DNA from: Terebella lapidaria
Taxonomy: Eukaryota > Annelida > Polychaeta > Terebellida > Terebellidae
Length of the DNA stretch: 64,000 nt
NCBI GenBank assembly: GCA_949152475.1
Contig: OX424560.1
Location: forward strand, 20,089,106 to 20,153,105
Reading direction: 5' to 3'
Shown one piece after another: positions 1-11,990 of the stretch (within the stretch, counting starts at the first letter, position 1; each line of letters begins with the position of its first letter). The translations under genes were made by a program, and so were the position numbers. A model generated the notes under the pieces. That model saw only the letters and a program-made list of their open reading frames with translations, was not told the DNA's origin and ran no database searches.

Positions 1-145
1 TTTTCTCTCCAACATATTGACTGGAACTATAACCACACTTTGTTGTTTGGTCACTGCCTGCTTGATTAATCTTCCACCAACTCATGAGGGCTACGTGGTA
101 ATGCACGGATGTTAACAAGAAATTCTACCCCTCTTGGATGGTTAT

Positions 146-1372
146 ATGTGCAGCAACGGCTATGATAGACATAGCAAGCAAGCACATGTGCGACACCCAT
201 ACAGACGATGCGCTGGAGGGAAGCGACGCCGGGTCAAGGTGCAGATATCTTCCAGAAAGCAGATGAAAGCTCACGGTAATGTGAACTTCAATAACCTTGT
301 GTCTGTACCCATGACTCCAACAGATCCAAGCAATCATCTCGCTAAAACAAAACACTGCAATGTCGGTGTCTGGAATGCTCGTTCAGTAAAGAACAAATCA
401 GACTGTGTCACTGATTTTATTTTGACATCTAATCTGGATATATTGTGCGTGACTGAGACTTGGCTAACTGGTTCTACTTGTGATGATCCAGTTCTTGCTG
501 ACATTCTGCAGACGCTCGGACACTACGACATCAGACACCGGCCACGTAAATCTAAAGGTGGTGGTGTCTGTATCATATTCAACAAGAATTATGATGTTGT
601 ACTGAATAACAGTGGCGATTATTCATCATATGAATACATTGATGCGTCCATTTCACTAGGATCACAAGCTTTGCGCCTGATGACAATTTATCGTCCACCT
701 TCTCAGTCAAAAACGGGGCAGTCCATCGGAACATTCTTGAAAGAAATGTCTACCTTTCTGGAATACCTGACCATAAGTCCAGGAAACTTGCTACTAATGG
801 GTGACTTTAATATCCATGTTGATAATCAGATGAACAGTGACACTCGGAGATTCAACGAACTTTTAGAATCCGCAAATCTCACTCAGCTCGTGACAGAGCC
901 CACACACACCAGTGGTCACTGTTTGGATTTGGTGATCACTCGCAAATGTGATTCGACTGTTATCAGTGACATATCAGTCATACACAATCTCCTATCAGAC
1001 CATATGGGCCTAAAATGTGCACTGTCATTCGTTAAGCCACTCGCAACCAGAAAACAGGTCACTCTACGCAAAATACATGACATGGATAAAGCCGCCTTCA
1101 TTCAGGATCTCACTAACAAAGTGCCACATCCTGATGATCTTCCACTGGATTCACTAGTGGATCACTACAAAAGCATTTTGCAGGACTCACTGGACCTGCA
1201 TGCTCCTGAGATTACAGGCACTGTCAGTGAACGACCAAATGCACCATGGTTCAACGATGAACTACGTGCTGCAAAAAAGTCCGGAGGAAACTGGAGCGGA
1301 GATGGCTTAAATCAAAACTTCAAGTCGACAGGGACATTTATCATGATCACTGTAATAAGTACATCACGATGA
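146..1372 (+). pseudogene. LINE ORF2, endonuclease domain (APE type)
   Basis: This is the N-terminal part of ORF2, which would nick target DNA for target-primed reverse transcription. The motifs come in family order: an N-A-R-S block near 374, the catalytic Glu in ETWL at 455-457, a Tyr-Arg-Pro-Pro block near 690, GDFN at about 799-811, a CLDLV block near 920, and Ser-Asp-His at 995-1003. All expected catalytic residues are present. The open frame extends left to a TTG at 134, but the first ATG is at 146; the true family start could lie elsewhere because an in-frame stop occurs just upstream. The frame is lost in an A run near 1275, just after the P-W-F-N-D-E-L-R linker typical of this group. 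Confidence 0.9.
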
Positions 1373-3169
1373 TCAGAAATGCCAAAAAGGCTTATCTTCG
1401 ATCAAAAATTGCTGCATGTGACAGCAAGAAGCTCTTCAAGATGGTGGATACCCTACTGACTGGCCCACAATGTGCAGTGTTGCCGTCAAATAGGAGTACA
1501 TCAGAACTGGCCCAGTCATTTAGTGACTTCTTCCGAGACAAGATAAAGAAACGCTGTGACCAATTCGATAGTGTTTGTGTTGATGACCACCCAGGGATCG
1601 ACGTTCCTGTTTGTGAATCTACCATGATGAATTTTGAGGAAGTGACAGTTGACGACCTTTCTCGCCTGATAGCAAAGACTCCATCCAAATCTTGTGGACT
1701 TGACCCTGTGTCCACGTCTTTGTTGATGGACACTCTCCACGTCATGCTTCCAGTCATCCAGGAGATCATAAACAAGTCTATTAGCACTGGCACCGTGCCT
1801 GATGTCTTCAAGCAGGCACTGTTGACACCACTGATAAAAAAGCCATCACTTGTCTACAGAACTACAGGCCCATTTCAAACCTGTCTTTCTTGTCCAAGCT
1901 GCTCGAGAGGACAATTGCAAAACAATTGCAATCCTATCTGACAAGCAACGAGTTATATGACATGATGCAGAGTGCATACCGTTCACAGCATTCCACAGAG
2001 ACGGCCCTACTCTGTGTGAAGAATGACATTCTTCTTTCACTGGACAAACGATCGGACGTGGTACTAGTGATGCTTGATCTTAGTGCCGCGTTCGATACGG
2101 TGGATCATGCCATTCTCCTGGATCGACTTGACACCATGTTCGGTATTCGAGGAACAGCACTACAATGGGTTACCTCATACCTGTCAAACAGGACACAGCG
2201 TGTTGTGATAGCCTCAGGAACATCACTTCCACAATCTCTGGAGTACGGAGTGCCTCAGGGTTCCGTCTTAGGCCCTTTCCTATTCTCATTATACATTGCA
2301 CCTCTGGGTCACCTCATCCGAAAGCATGGAATTTGGTATATGATATACGCGGACGACAAGCAGTTATACCTGAAACTGGACCCGTCTGACACTGAGCTTG
2401 CAGTGTCTAGGCTGGAACGGTGTGTTCGTGACATCAGTCTGTGGATGCACACAAACAAACTCAGACTGAATGACAACAAGACCGAGATTATGATTTCTCT
2501 TCACGTTTCGGTCCTGTCCATTCTGTCGATCGGTGATACCACAGTGGGTGCCTCTCAAATGTCAAGGACTTTGGTGTAGTACTCGACTCCACTCTGACGA
2601 TGAGTCCTCACATCAGCCATGTTGTGTCCACTGCCTCGATGGCCATCAGAAACACTGGCAAGCTACGGAAATACCTGGACACTGCAACTACTGAAAAGCT
2701 TGTCCATGCGTTTGTATCCAATCGATTAGACTATTGCAACAGCTTGCTGTACGGGATATCAAAAACGGAGCTGCAGCGCCTCCAGAGGGTACAAAACTCG
2801 GCTGCTGAACTGGTGACCTGTGTTAAGAAAAGGCAGCATATAACACCGGTTCTTAACAAATTACATTGGCTGCCAGTAGAAAAACGTGTCTTGTTCAAGA
2901 TCTCACTGCTCACCTTCAAAATCCTTCAGCATCAACAGCCGGGCTACCTCAGAGATCTCCTTCAGGATTACAACCCTGTACGTACCCACTGATCTGCCGA
3001 CAAGAACCTTCTGGCTGTTCCAACGTGTCGAACTGCAGCATACGGTGGTGCTGCATTTGCATGTGCAGGACCTCGTATTATTTGGAACTCTTTACCTCAA
3101 GACATTAGAATGTGTACTTCACTGGCAGCTTTCAAGTCAAGATTAAAAACTCACCTATTTCGTGTGTAA
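1369..3169 (+). pseudogene. LINE ORF2, reverse transcriptase and C-terminal tail
   Basis: The rest of ORF2. It contains the linker ending in IRNAKKAYLRSKI, the 'SCGLDPVSTSLL' block, 'NYRPISNLSFLSKLLER' in a shifted frame near 1860, the palm motif LDLSAAFDTVDHA near 2077-2115, 'GVPQGSVLGPFLFSLYI' near 2250-2300, and the catalytic Y-A-D-D at 2346-2357. The tail carries the family's 'LHWLPVEKR' block near 2862 and 'GPRIIWNSLPQDIR' near 3070, and ends with TAA at 3167-3169. The frame is interrupted by shifts near 1855 and 2555 and a stop near 2990. No RNase H or LTR was seen, as expected for CR1/L2-type LINEs. Confidence 0.9.
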
Positions 3170-3287
3170 CATCTAGTCGTAACTAATTGTTTCATTCTTG
3201 CATGTTCTAGTCAAATGTATGTCTTTGTCACTTAATCTATGTAATTGTAATTAACTTTTGAAAATATACATTTGTTTAACACTGTAC

Positions 3288-3357
3288 AGCGCATTGGGAA
3301 TATTGCCATGTTGTAATGCGCTATATGAGTAATAAATTTTATTATTTATTATTAGTT
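3288..3357 (+). other. LINE 3' stem-loop, poly(A) signal and tail
   Basis: A perfect 8-bp stem (AGCGCATT at 3288-3295 with AATGCGCT at 3315-3322, 19-nt loop) is followed by AATAAA at 3331-3336 and a short ATT repeat. In several CR1/L2-type LINEs the reverse transcriptase recognises a 3' hairpin followed by a short repeat tail; here that role is inferred. Confidence 0.6.
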
Positions 3358-5150
3358 ATTGGCATGTTCAAATATGAATTCATATATGACGATTTGGGCA
3401 GTGACCTTGAGTTTGATCTTGAAAGAAAAGCACTTCAGACTTTGGAAGGTTAACACTTGACAGTTCTCCGGTAGTCTTTCTTAGCCCTTGGGCTATTTTT
3501 TTTCTAAATTAATGTGACAGCTGTCCTTGGAAATTGTATGCATCTGCGAGAACTGTATTGGTAAATTAGGCACTCATAATATATGAGTGCGACAATTCAA
3601 CCAAATCATTGGCATGTGTAGTCGAATGAAACATGATAGTTCATGACAAGAGAAGAAAAAATCTATTGAATAAACGAATACCATGAATGTGCTTGGAATA
3701 TCAAAGATTGCCAGAGCGTCACGAATATTTCTGACCTAGTTGTTTCAAATGATTTGTGCCCACGTTCCATCGCTAATCCCCTGTCGACATTCATATTGTC
3801 AATTACTTTGATGGATCTCTATCGGAAATGACAAACGGTCAAAGGATACGAGTTAATGATATAAGATTTTTGCGGCTTCATTCGTCAAATATGAAACAAT
3901 TAAAAACAGATACTAGAAATTGTGAACACCTCATCTTATGATGTTGACTTTGAAAATCAAAGTGTGTTTTTCTCTAGATAAAAATGGAAGTTCTTGCATT
4001 GACTAATAATGGTTTAGTCAGAATTCTTCTTTTTTTTCTTCTGCCGTTTTCGTTTCCGCGCGACAACTCCAGAATTGATGGATCGACTTGAAAATTTCAC
4101 CACGGTTTAGACATATTATGTAGATGTCCTGTATAGTTTTTGAGCCCGATCAGAGGTCCGTGAAGTCCGTGAGGATGAAATCGAAGTCAATTTTTGGACT
4201 TCGTTTCAGCGCGATAACTTCAAAATATTCAGGCAATGGTTGCATAACTGGAGTTCATATACCACAAGAGAACAACCCTATCGATTTTGGGGTCATATGG
4301 TCAAACGACCTATGACCAAGAGGTCGAAATAGTTTTCGCCGAGTCATCCTTGAGGCTTCTAACATATCTCTAGAGCGAAACGGACGATATCTTTGGACTC
4401 GTCGCCCTATACAAACTTGTCTCAGGGCTTATTTGGGATGAACTTTGACCTTGACCTCAATTTTTTTGCTGAGTCGGCATTTTTCATTTTCACTGATATC
4501 TCGGAAATGGTGCGTCATAGAGCGAACCGGACGTTTTTTCCATAATCGCCTAACATGTCTAAATCAGTTTACTTGGATTTATAATAGCGCGAAGTTGGGT
4601 GAAAAGTTTCCTTGAACCTTTCAAATAAGCATTTGTTTGATGGTACCGTGGAAAATAAAAACAAAACCGTGCGAAAAGACCCACAAAAATGTTTCCCACC
4701 CGATATTGCAAACAAGCCTTCCGTTTCCCAGTTGTATATTAAATACCGTATTCGATATGACTGAGAACGCCGTGATATTACGCATTGGTTCCACTCTCAA
4801 TCAACCTCTTGCAACGTTTAACTCGACGGGAGTCGCAATAAACTTTGTGGTCATTCCAATAATTACAAGATGCTGTCGACTAACAAAACTCAATAGTGTA
4901 TGACTAGGTAAAATATAAATTGCCGAACAATTGTGCTGGAGATGCCAGTGACTTCTGACGGATTTCTTTCCGTATGATTTGTGCTTACGCCTCATGGCTA
5001 ATCTACTGTCAAATTACAGTTTGTTCATCATTTTGATGCTTCAATAAAATGGTAAAAATGACAGCATGACTCACAAGTAAGCGAGCATGATGTGAAATGT
5101 TGTTGCGTTGCTTGTGCCCAAATAAAATACATTCCTTCGGGTATTTCATT
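3358..5150. other. Non-coding flank right of the LINE
   Basis: No convincing coding frame. At about 4020-4580 the sequence reads as an interspersed element with an internal partial repeat: 'GCGCGACAACTCC' near 4058 and 'GCGCGATAACTTC' near 4208, about 150 bases apart, and two 'AGAGCGAA(A)C(C)GGACG' blocks near 4373 and 4520. The rest shows no structure I can name. Confidence 0.4.
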
Positions 5151-5159
5151 CAATAAATT

Positions 5160-6160
5160 TATGTCTCCTTGTACGGCTGGTTTCTTTTTGAGTTGTGGCT
5201 CTATATCATGGCGGGACGTACATCATCAAATATGACTGAAATGCATGAAAATATTTCAGTCATACAATACACGTGCTTATCGAAATACTGCTTAGTACAT
5301 ACTTGGAATATACTCGAAGCCCGACCAAAGATTCACATCCAAGTTACTGTTGAAGGGCAGACAGTGTCTGGATAAAGTTTCTACTGTTTTCCAGATTAAA
5401 CTAATGCACAAATACCTGATAAAGGCTTTTCCTAATAATCTACTTGTGGATATGGTGTTTCTTTTTACGAATTATGCTAAGGTGTCCATGGCCAAGCTAG
5501 TCTCGCATCCCATCGCTTATTCACTGTCGGCTCACATATTATCAATTACAATGATGTACATCCTCTGGGAATGCAAAAATGATAAAAATCGGATATTGGT
5601 GCATGAACGGAAAATACACACAAATGCACTGTATCGGAACAGGTACGTAAAAATGTTGGGTTGAAAAGGGACTATAAATTGATGAGTTTCATATAGAAAA
5701 CCAGGAAGTACCAATTACGATTATTGATAGGCCTATCCACATGCAAAGATATGGATATTATGTAAGGGATATGACGGTCTGTATGACGCAGTGGCAACGC
5801 TGTCCGAAATTGAGGATATGATTACCAAATTGCATTTTGCTATGAGTATTTGCAGCGGGAATCGCAAAAAGCGAGAAATAAATAAGACACTGATGAAGAT
5901 AAGTACATAAACGTGGTTGATTATGATGTGGAGATGTTGTTTAGTGGCTTGCGCTACTAATAACCTATTAGTGAATCATTCCGTGCTGGAAATATGATAG
6001 GAAGGCAATATAAGGAATCACAAATTGTGTATTTTTCCATTCTGAATCGTCTGCATTCTTCTTAATCTTTGTACAACTGGTTCCTACCTGAGACGTGGAT
6101 TTATTTTATGGGTCACATATGAAGAGAAGACCATCATCGGATATGCCCGGAATGGTTTTC
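5160..6160 (+). repeat. Old direct repeat, about 0.9-kb period
   Basis: Sequence at about 5163-5245 resembles that at about 6065-6155: a 'TTGTACNNCTGGTT' start, then a GAG-rich piece, then 'CATCATCNNATATGNC(T/C)G'. The copies are clearly diverged and collinear, about 900 bases apart. This could be remnants of an interspersed element or a local tandem duplication. Confidence 0.35.
5231..5264. repeat. Perfect 12-bp inverted repeat
   Basis: TATGACTGAAAT at 5231-5242 and its reverse complement at 5253-5264, separated by 10 bases. It lies inside the first copy of the 0.9-kb direct repeat. No function can be assigned. Confidence 0.5.
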
Positions 6161-9100
6161 ACCTAGCCCATTCACATTATTCTGGATTATCAATTTATTA
6201 GCACCAATACAACTAGATTTCCATGATGTTAATAGCAAATGTAAACAAGCGTAGTTTTAAAAAATATGGTGGAAATATCTAATCATATATATGAATATGT
6301 TCAATCATGTTCGGATGTGTTATGATTGACCAGTGTGATCAAAGAGTTCCCCGACCGGGAGAAGAAAGTGAGAACAGATAGGGAAACTCTAAAAGACAAT
6401 ATTTCGGAATAGACACAATGGCGTCACCATGGACAGACAGTATGTGAAATGTAGTTTATTTTACTGTGTATCTGATGAAATTAGTATTAGTAACTAATAT
6501 TATGATGATTAGTCACTAGATGTAGTATCACAAGATAAAATGGCTACTGAATCATATTGATATTTTACCACAATGTATGTCTTTATAACTAACAGCATTC
6601 CGGAACATTCTGTCGAACATGAGATGTAACGCTTCACTGTAGTTCAATAATGTTCTGCTCAAGAACTTCAGTAAATCGACTCCAGTGGATGTGTGCATCA
6701 TGATATTAACAATATGCACTGGGATATATGAAAGTTCGAGACGTTTTGACATCATAATGGATGCACGAAAGTTCGTAATGTGTGTCCAACACGGGAACAC
6801 AAAAGGACATTGAAAGGCGCGGAATTGGGTACACTCGTGGTCGAAAAACAATGCACAAATACTGGTCACTGGAGTCTTTTCAAGTCAGTTCGGGAGTTTG
6901 GTGCTTTTCGCATGTATCGGACACCAAAATGAGCTGTTTGTCGTAAACGTGGAGATGTATTGACAGTACCAGACTTCAACCCTGGGCTTCTCTACCATAA
7001 TGTTTTTTATGTATATTTAGAATAGGGATGTGCCCTGTCAGCTTCAAAAGTAGGCGTCTAAAGAGCGGCCCAGTGCCATAAGGGGGTCTGAAGGAGCAGC
7101 CCAGAGCCAAAGAGTGTGTGTGTGGGGGGGGGGGGGGGGGGGGGGGCAGGGACGAGTGATAGCGCGGGTGGGGTGGTTGGAGGTCTTTTTCGTTGTCATA
7201 CACAGTCCATAACATAATTATGCACATAAATAATTATGCACATAATAGTTTATCCCCTTTTTGTAAATTTATGATTGGGGAATTGACACATGACAATACA
7301 CATGCGAGCTTTGATGCCTCACAAATTTAACTGCCGAGATGCATCTGATCTGGTCGTAATTTCATGAACCGAGAGGATATGTCCGTGCTAATCATAGGGT
7401 TTGCTAATAGATTTTCATGCATATTATTGACGCTGATGTGAACTTGAATGACTTGAAATATTCGCTAACAATGAATCCCAATTCGCTCTCATAGAAACAC
7501 CAATAATGTCAAAATCTATGGCCTGACCTGAAAATTGACATCGGGCGTGACTGGTGATACAATCGTATCCAATCGTAAACATATAAGCATTACAAAGTGA
7601 ATAACATAAACAAATATTCCTCCAATCGGGGAATTATGGGACATCATACAACTGGAACATCACGTCAATTGACCCCCATCGTCTCCCCATCAATGACGTC
7701 ATATCACTGGCATATACATGTACCAATGTTTCTTTGGATGGTGCGGGCGGGATATTTGATATAATGACATGTCGCCAACCTTGGCTGTTTTTCTTCACTC
7801 AAAACAAAAATAAATCTCAAGGAGATAATGGTTTGCCACTCGCCTCGGTTCAGTTGCCAGGTATGTGGTAATTAAAGCTTTTTTCTGGCTCCTGCCTTAG
7901 ATAGGCCACAAGATAACGAATATAGGAAGTTAGCTAGAGTTCACCATTCACAGATATTTTTTCTCAAATATTTCACACTGAGATGCATAATACTAGTATG
8001 TGACATTTCAGGGGAAGGGGGGGGGGGGTTGAAATCACGAGAAACTCAAATAGAGCATTCATCGATGGTATATACTTAAGGCATATACTTAAATTACCTT
8101 TATATGATATGCATGTATATACCTTAGTTCTGTTAGCCATCACAGATAACTGTCCATTAAAAAATTATATGGACCTTTACGAATATAATGTTGAAGATGT
8201 CTTCATGTGTAGTTGCGTAGTCTTTCTGCGAGATGAAACATTTGAATCACAAGGTAGGAATTCCATCCATTTTTCTTCACGAACTAACATATAACATTGC
8301 CATAAACTTGAGCTATTTGGTATCATAAAACATTTCAACAGGACCCCGGGAGATATTTTTCTCACAGATGGTTGATCAACCATAAAAAATGTGGATATTA
8401 CTGTCAGTGATAAAATACCGTGTATGTCTTAAATTGTAAATAACAATATATTTATGCATGAATTTTAAAAGTGAAATCGTTGTAGCAACGAACAGTATTC
8501 CTTGAGCTTGAATAAGTACAGGGGAATTTATCTATATATTTTGCTCATTTTGTATGATAATTTCCAGATGATAATAAATAATTGTGGTTGTACATTCCTT
8601 TAAATTATTTTGTCTTTATGAACGGTTTTATGCCATCCATGTTGTCTTTGTGAACGGTTTTATTCCTTGCCGTGGCGAGTAGTTTTTGTTGATGTGTGAA
8701 AGTCTTTGTCCGATCCAGCTTTGTTAAGGAATAGTTTATTGATACTTACATTGTTAATTATATCAATTTGATAGCATCAATTTAATGTCTACTTCCTTCA
8801 CATGTTTATACTGGATATTGAGAAAACGGTGTAGAAATAATTCAGATTTGGGTAGTATTTGGAAAAAATGTATTTGAATATTTACGTCACGGAACATGTA
8901 CCACCATGTCCTGGATATTGATACCACAGGAAATGTTACAGGCGGGGTGTGTGGTTGCATATTCCAACCAATATCTCATAGTTTGCGATTAAAATACCAA
9001 CAATTGAAATGAATAATCTTGCAGGAGGGCCTGATGTAATAGTCAAGGGTCAAAATGCAATCAGTGCCATATCCCCCCCCCCCTCCCCTTTCACAGGAAT

Positions 9101-11990
9101 TCCCGCCAAATACGTGTATTTACGAAAACTGAAAACGTTCTGAAGGAATTTGAACCATAATTTCACAAACTCGCGGCCCATTCATGGGTGCATCTATTTG
9201 GTCAGCAGAATTGATCCGAAATGATGAGACGGAGGCGTCACCTATCGAACCCTGAGGTCAACACAACTGGCAAAATGCATGCACACGTGAGCTTTCACGT
9301 TGGGAATATTCAGTAATGAAGTCATTGATTGTTCGTCAAATACTTATCACCTATGTTCGCTCAGTATACAGATGAAGTATTGTAGAGATGAGGCAACAAT
9401 TGTGGAAGATTTCAATGTAATCGTGTCAATCAATTAATCGCTCAGGCTGTGGTCCACTCAGTTCCCAGCCAACGAGAGATATTTCTTGTATCACGAAAAG
9501 TTACGGCTGTGGCTATACACCTGACTTTTATTCTATTTATGAAGTATAGATATTGTCTTGTTGTGTAGTTATGTATCATAATGTGCAGTATTTTGTAATC
9601 ACAGTGTTGGAACATCGCATCATAATGTAGAGGTTTATAAATGTTTTTTTTTTTCAAGATTACAAACTGATTTCGTTGACATCATGACGAGTGGTATGAA
9701 ATAAGTCATCAGTGACACTGAAATGTTCCAGTAAATACGAAACGTGTTTTCTGTATCATAGTATGTATTTTCATTATTTCACTTGTGTTGTTTCGTAGAG
9801 CTTGAAAATGAGGCAATTGTCTATTGTGAGATATACTAATTTATTTGTTGAGCACAATTCATTGTTATCAGGATCAGGACACGACATGTATCCTCAATAC
9901 CATGACGAAGCTATATGTAGGGCAAAAACGTGCACAGCGACAATATCTTGTGATTTCTGTTTGTGAACATTGAAGGGGAACAATAGTACGCTCATAACTA
10001 ATTTCCACTATCATATACACATAGATTTAAATCTTTCAATCATATTCATCTGATTTGTGCCTGTGATCATCAAAAAGGAACAACGTATAAAACGTATTTC
10101 ACCAACGCCACACTATTTGGGGGATTCAATGATATCGCTTGTGATTTCTGTTCGTAGCCATCAGAAAAACAATAATTCATTTCTGTTCATAGTCAAATTG
10201 GATCATGATACAAAATCATGTTTGTACAAGGCCACATCTGCCAGTAACATATCAGATGATTTTGTGTCAATTGTCTGGATGTGGATTATTCAAAATGAAA
10301 CGTAATGATCTGATGTGAGGTCTCGGTCACAAGTTCTGCAGTTAACTGATTTATCACAACACAATTAGGATTCGTCGTTAGTGCATTTTTTGTGTGGTTG
10401 TTACTCCGTTTGAACATCTACCAAAAGTCATCATTTCGTATTTTGATACATCCATGGTGACACCTGTAGTCCATCCACCGATAAAACTTCCAACACAATT
10501 AGCGATATATTTCGTGGACATACACTCAAAAGTACAAATTTTGCAGAAAAAAAGAGACATTACACACAATTTGTCCTCTTCAGTCATCCATTACAACGCA
10601 CACAGGGCTGTAAAGTCTGAAATTGACTTTTATTGGAGAGCTATGCTGAGCCATGCATATTATATCTGCTTACCCCCTCTGGGTCAGAGGGCTAACAACT
10701 ATTGCCCGGTTCCTAAGTACATTGTCCATGGCCAATCAGTCTGTGAAAGCATACAATGAACAGTCAAGTTGACAAAGCAATTGTGTACAAACTGGGGACA
10801 ACATGAAAAAGTACTGGGCCTTCATAGAGTTGAATTTGCGTAAATTCTAAGAAAAATACGCGGAATAAATATTTGAACATTAGGCCTACTTTCTTTGTAC
10901 CGCAAATGACACGCAAATTTTATTTCAGTGTGAAAATCTATCACCTGCATGATGATTCATTAAAAATCATTACAAATCGATCATCAACTGATTATGTGTG
11001 ACGAGCATCTGCTCTATACAAATATTTCGTCATGATGTTCACTACATGATGACTCCATAAGCCCGTTGGTTTAGTCCCATGTCTTCTGCAAAAAGGTACA
11101 CGTACTGGAAATACGTTCAAGAATATCTAGCACTGAATGGTTCGTTATGATTGCATAAGTTGTACCACATATTACAGAGTGTAGTTGCTAGAAATGAACA
11201 TTATGATCACAGCCCTGCATTCTACTGAAGTACCATTCCTCCATTGTCTGTTGACAAGTGTCACTCTTGCGGGCCAAAAAAATTTGCAATATCAAAACAT
11301 TCACATGAAAATACTACAACGACAATTTTCATTTTATTACAACATTTTTATTGACCTTTCATTGCTACACACGTTCAATTTCTCGCCATAAAGAGACAAT
11401 CCGCTGGAATATCTATGGTACTGCATGGAGGTTTTGAATACTAATAATTTATAATGATATTTCTATTTTTACATCAGTTGATTGCAACATTCAGCCATTG
11501 ATATGTCCCGTGGGAAGTGATTAATTAAAACCGGGAATTATTAACGGGAAATTCCACGGGTTTAGCGGCTTGAAAACACCAGATATAAGCTCTGTTGTCC
11601 CCAAGGGTACGATCATTCATGACATATTTCTGTTTTTTGGAGGCGTGAACTTTTGGAAATGGCAGGCAGACCAAGTGGGGAGCATGTCTGTCTGGATGTT
11701 GTTGAAATATTCAGTTTGAACTGCGAAATACCATTCTGGAAGCATGGGCAACGAATGAATTACGCTATAAAACTGGTATAAATGATTGATCTATATTTAA
11801 TATGTAATGTAGAAAAATAAGTGTCTTCACAAATGAATTATATTATGTGCCAGTGTGTTTTGCTATTTTAATCTGTCTGAAAAATCTATGTCTCCCTATT
11901 AATCCCGAGCTCTAGAATAAACATACATACATATGCATGTTTAGATACTGGCAGGGAACAATAGACTCATACATTCAGCTATTCCTATTT
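6161..11990. other. AT-rich non-coding stretch
   Basis: I see no gene, RNA gene or clear transposon. It contains a GT repeat running into a G tract (7111-7146), a 12-G run at 8017-8028 and an 11-C run at 9073-9083. Open frames here are short, lack recognisable motifs and overlap on both strands, as expected by chance. Confidence 0.5.
7111..7146 (+). repeat. (GT)n followed by 23 consecutive G
   Basis: A short GT repeat runs directly into an unbroken run of 23 G at 7124-7146. Such a tract is prone to length change and to assembly error, so the exact length should not be trusted. Confidence 0.85.

Larger units (their letters stand above)
1..3357 (+). mobile_element. CR1/L2-group LINE, 5' end outside the window, decayed
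   Basis: A non-LTR retrotransposon. An apurinic-type endonuclease is followed by a reverse transcriptase and a C-terminal tail, then a 3' UTR with a stem-loop and a short ATT-rich tail at 3331-3357. The order of domains, the 'LDLSAAFDTVDHA' block and the absence of LTRs place it in the CR1/L2/jockey group of LINEs; I cannot fix the clade. The reading frame changes several times (an A-run slip near 1275, shifts near 1855 and 2555) and an in-frame stop lies at about 2990, so this copy is dead. Otherwise nearly all of ORF2 is recognisable, which suggests a moderately young insertion. ORF1, if the family has one, would lie left of the window. Confidence 0.93.
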
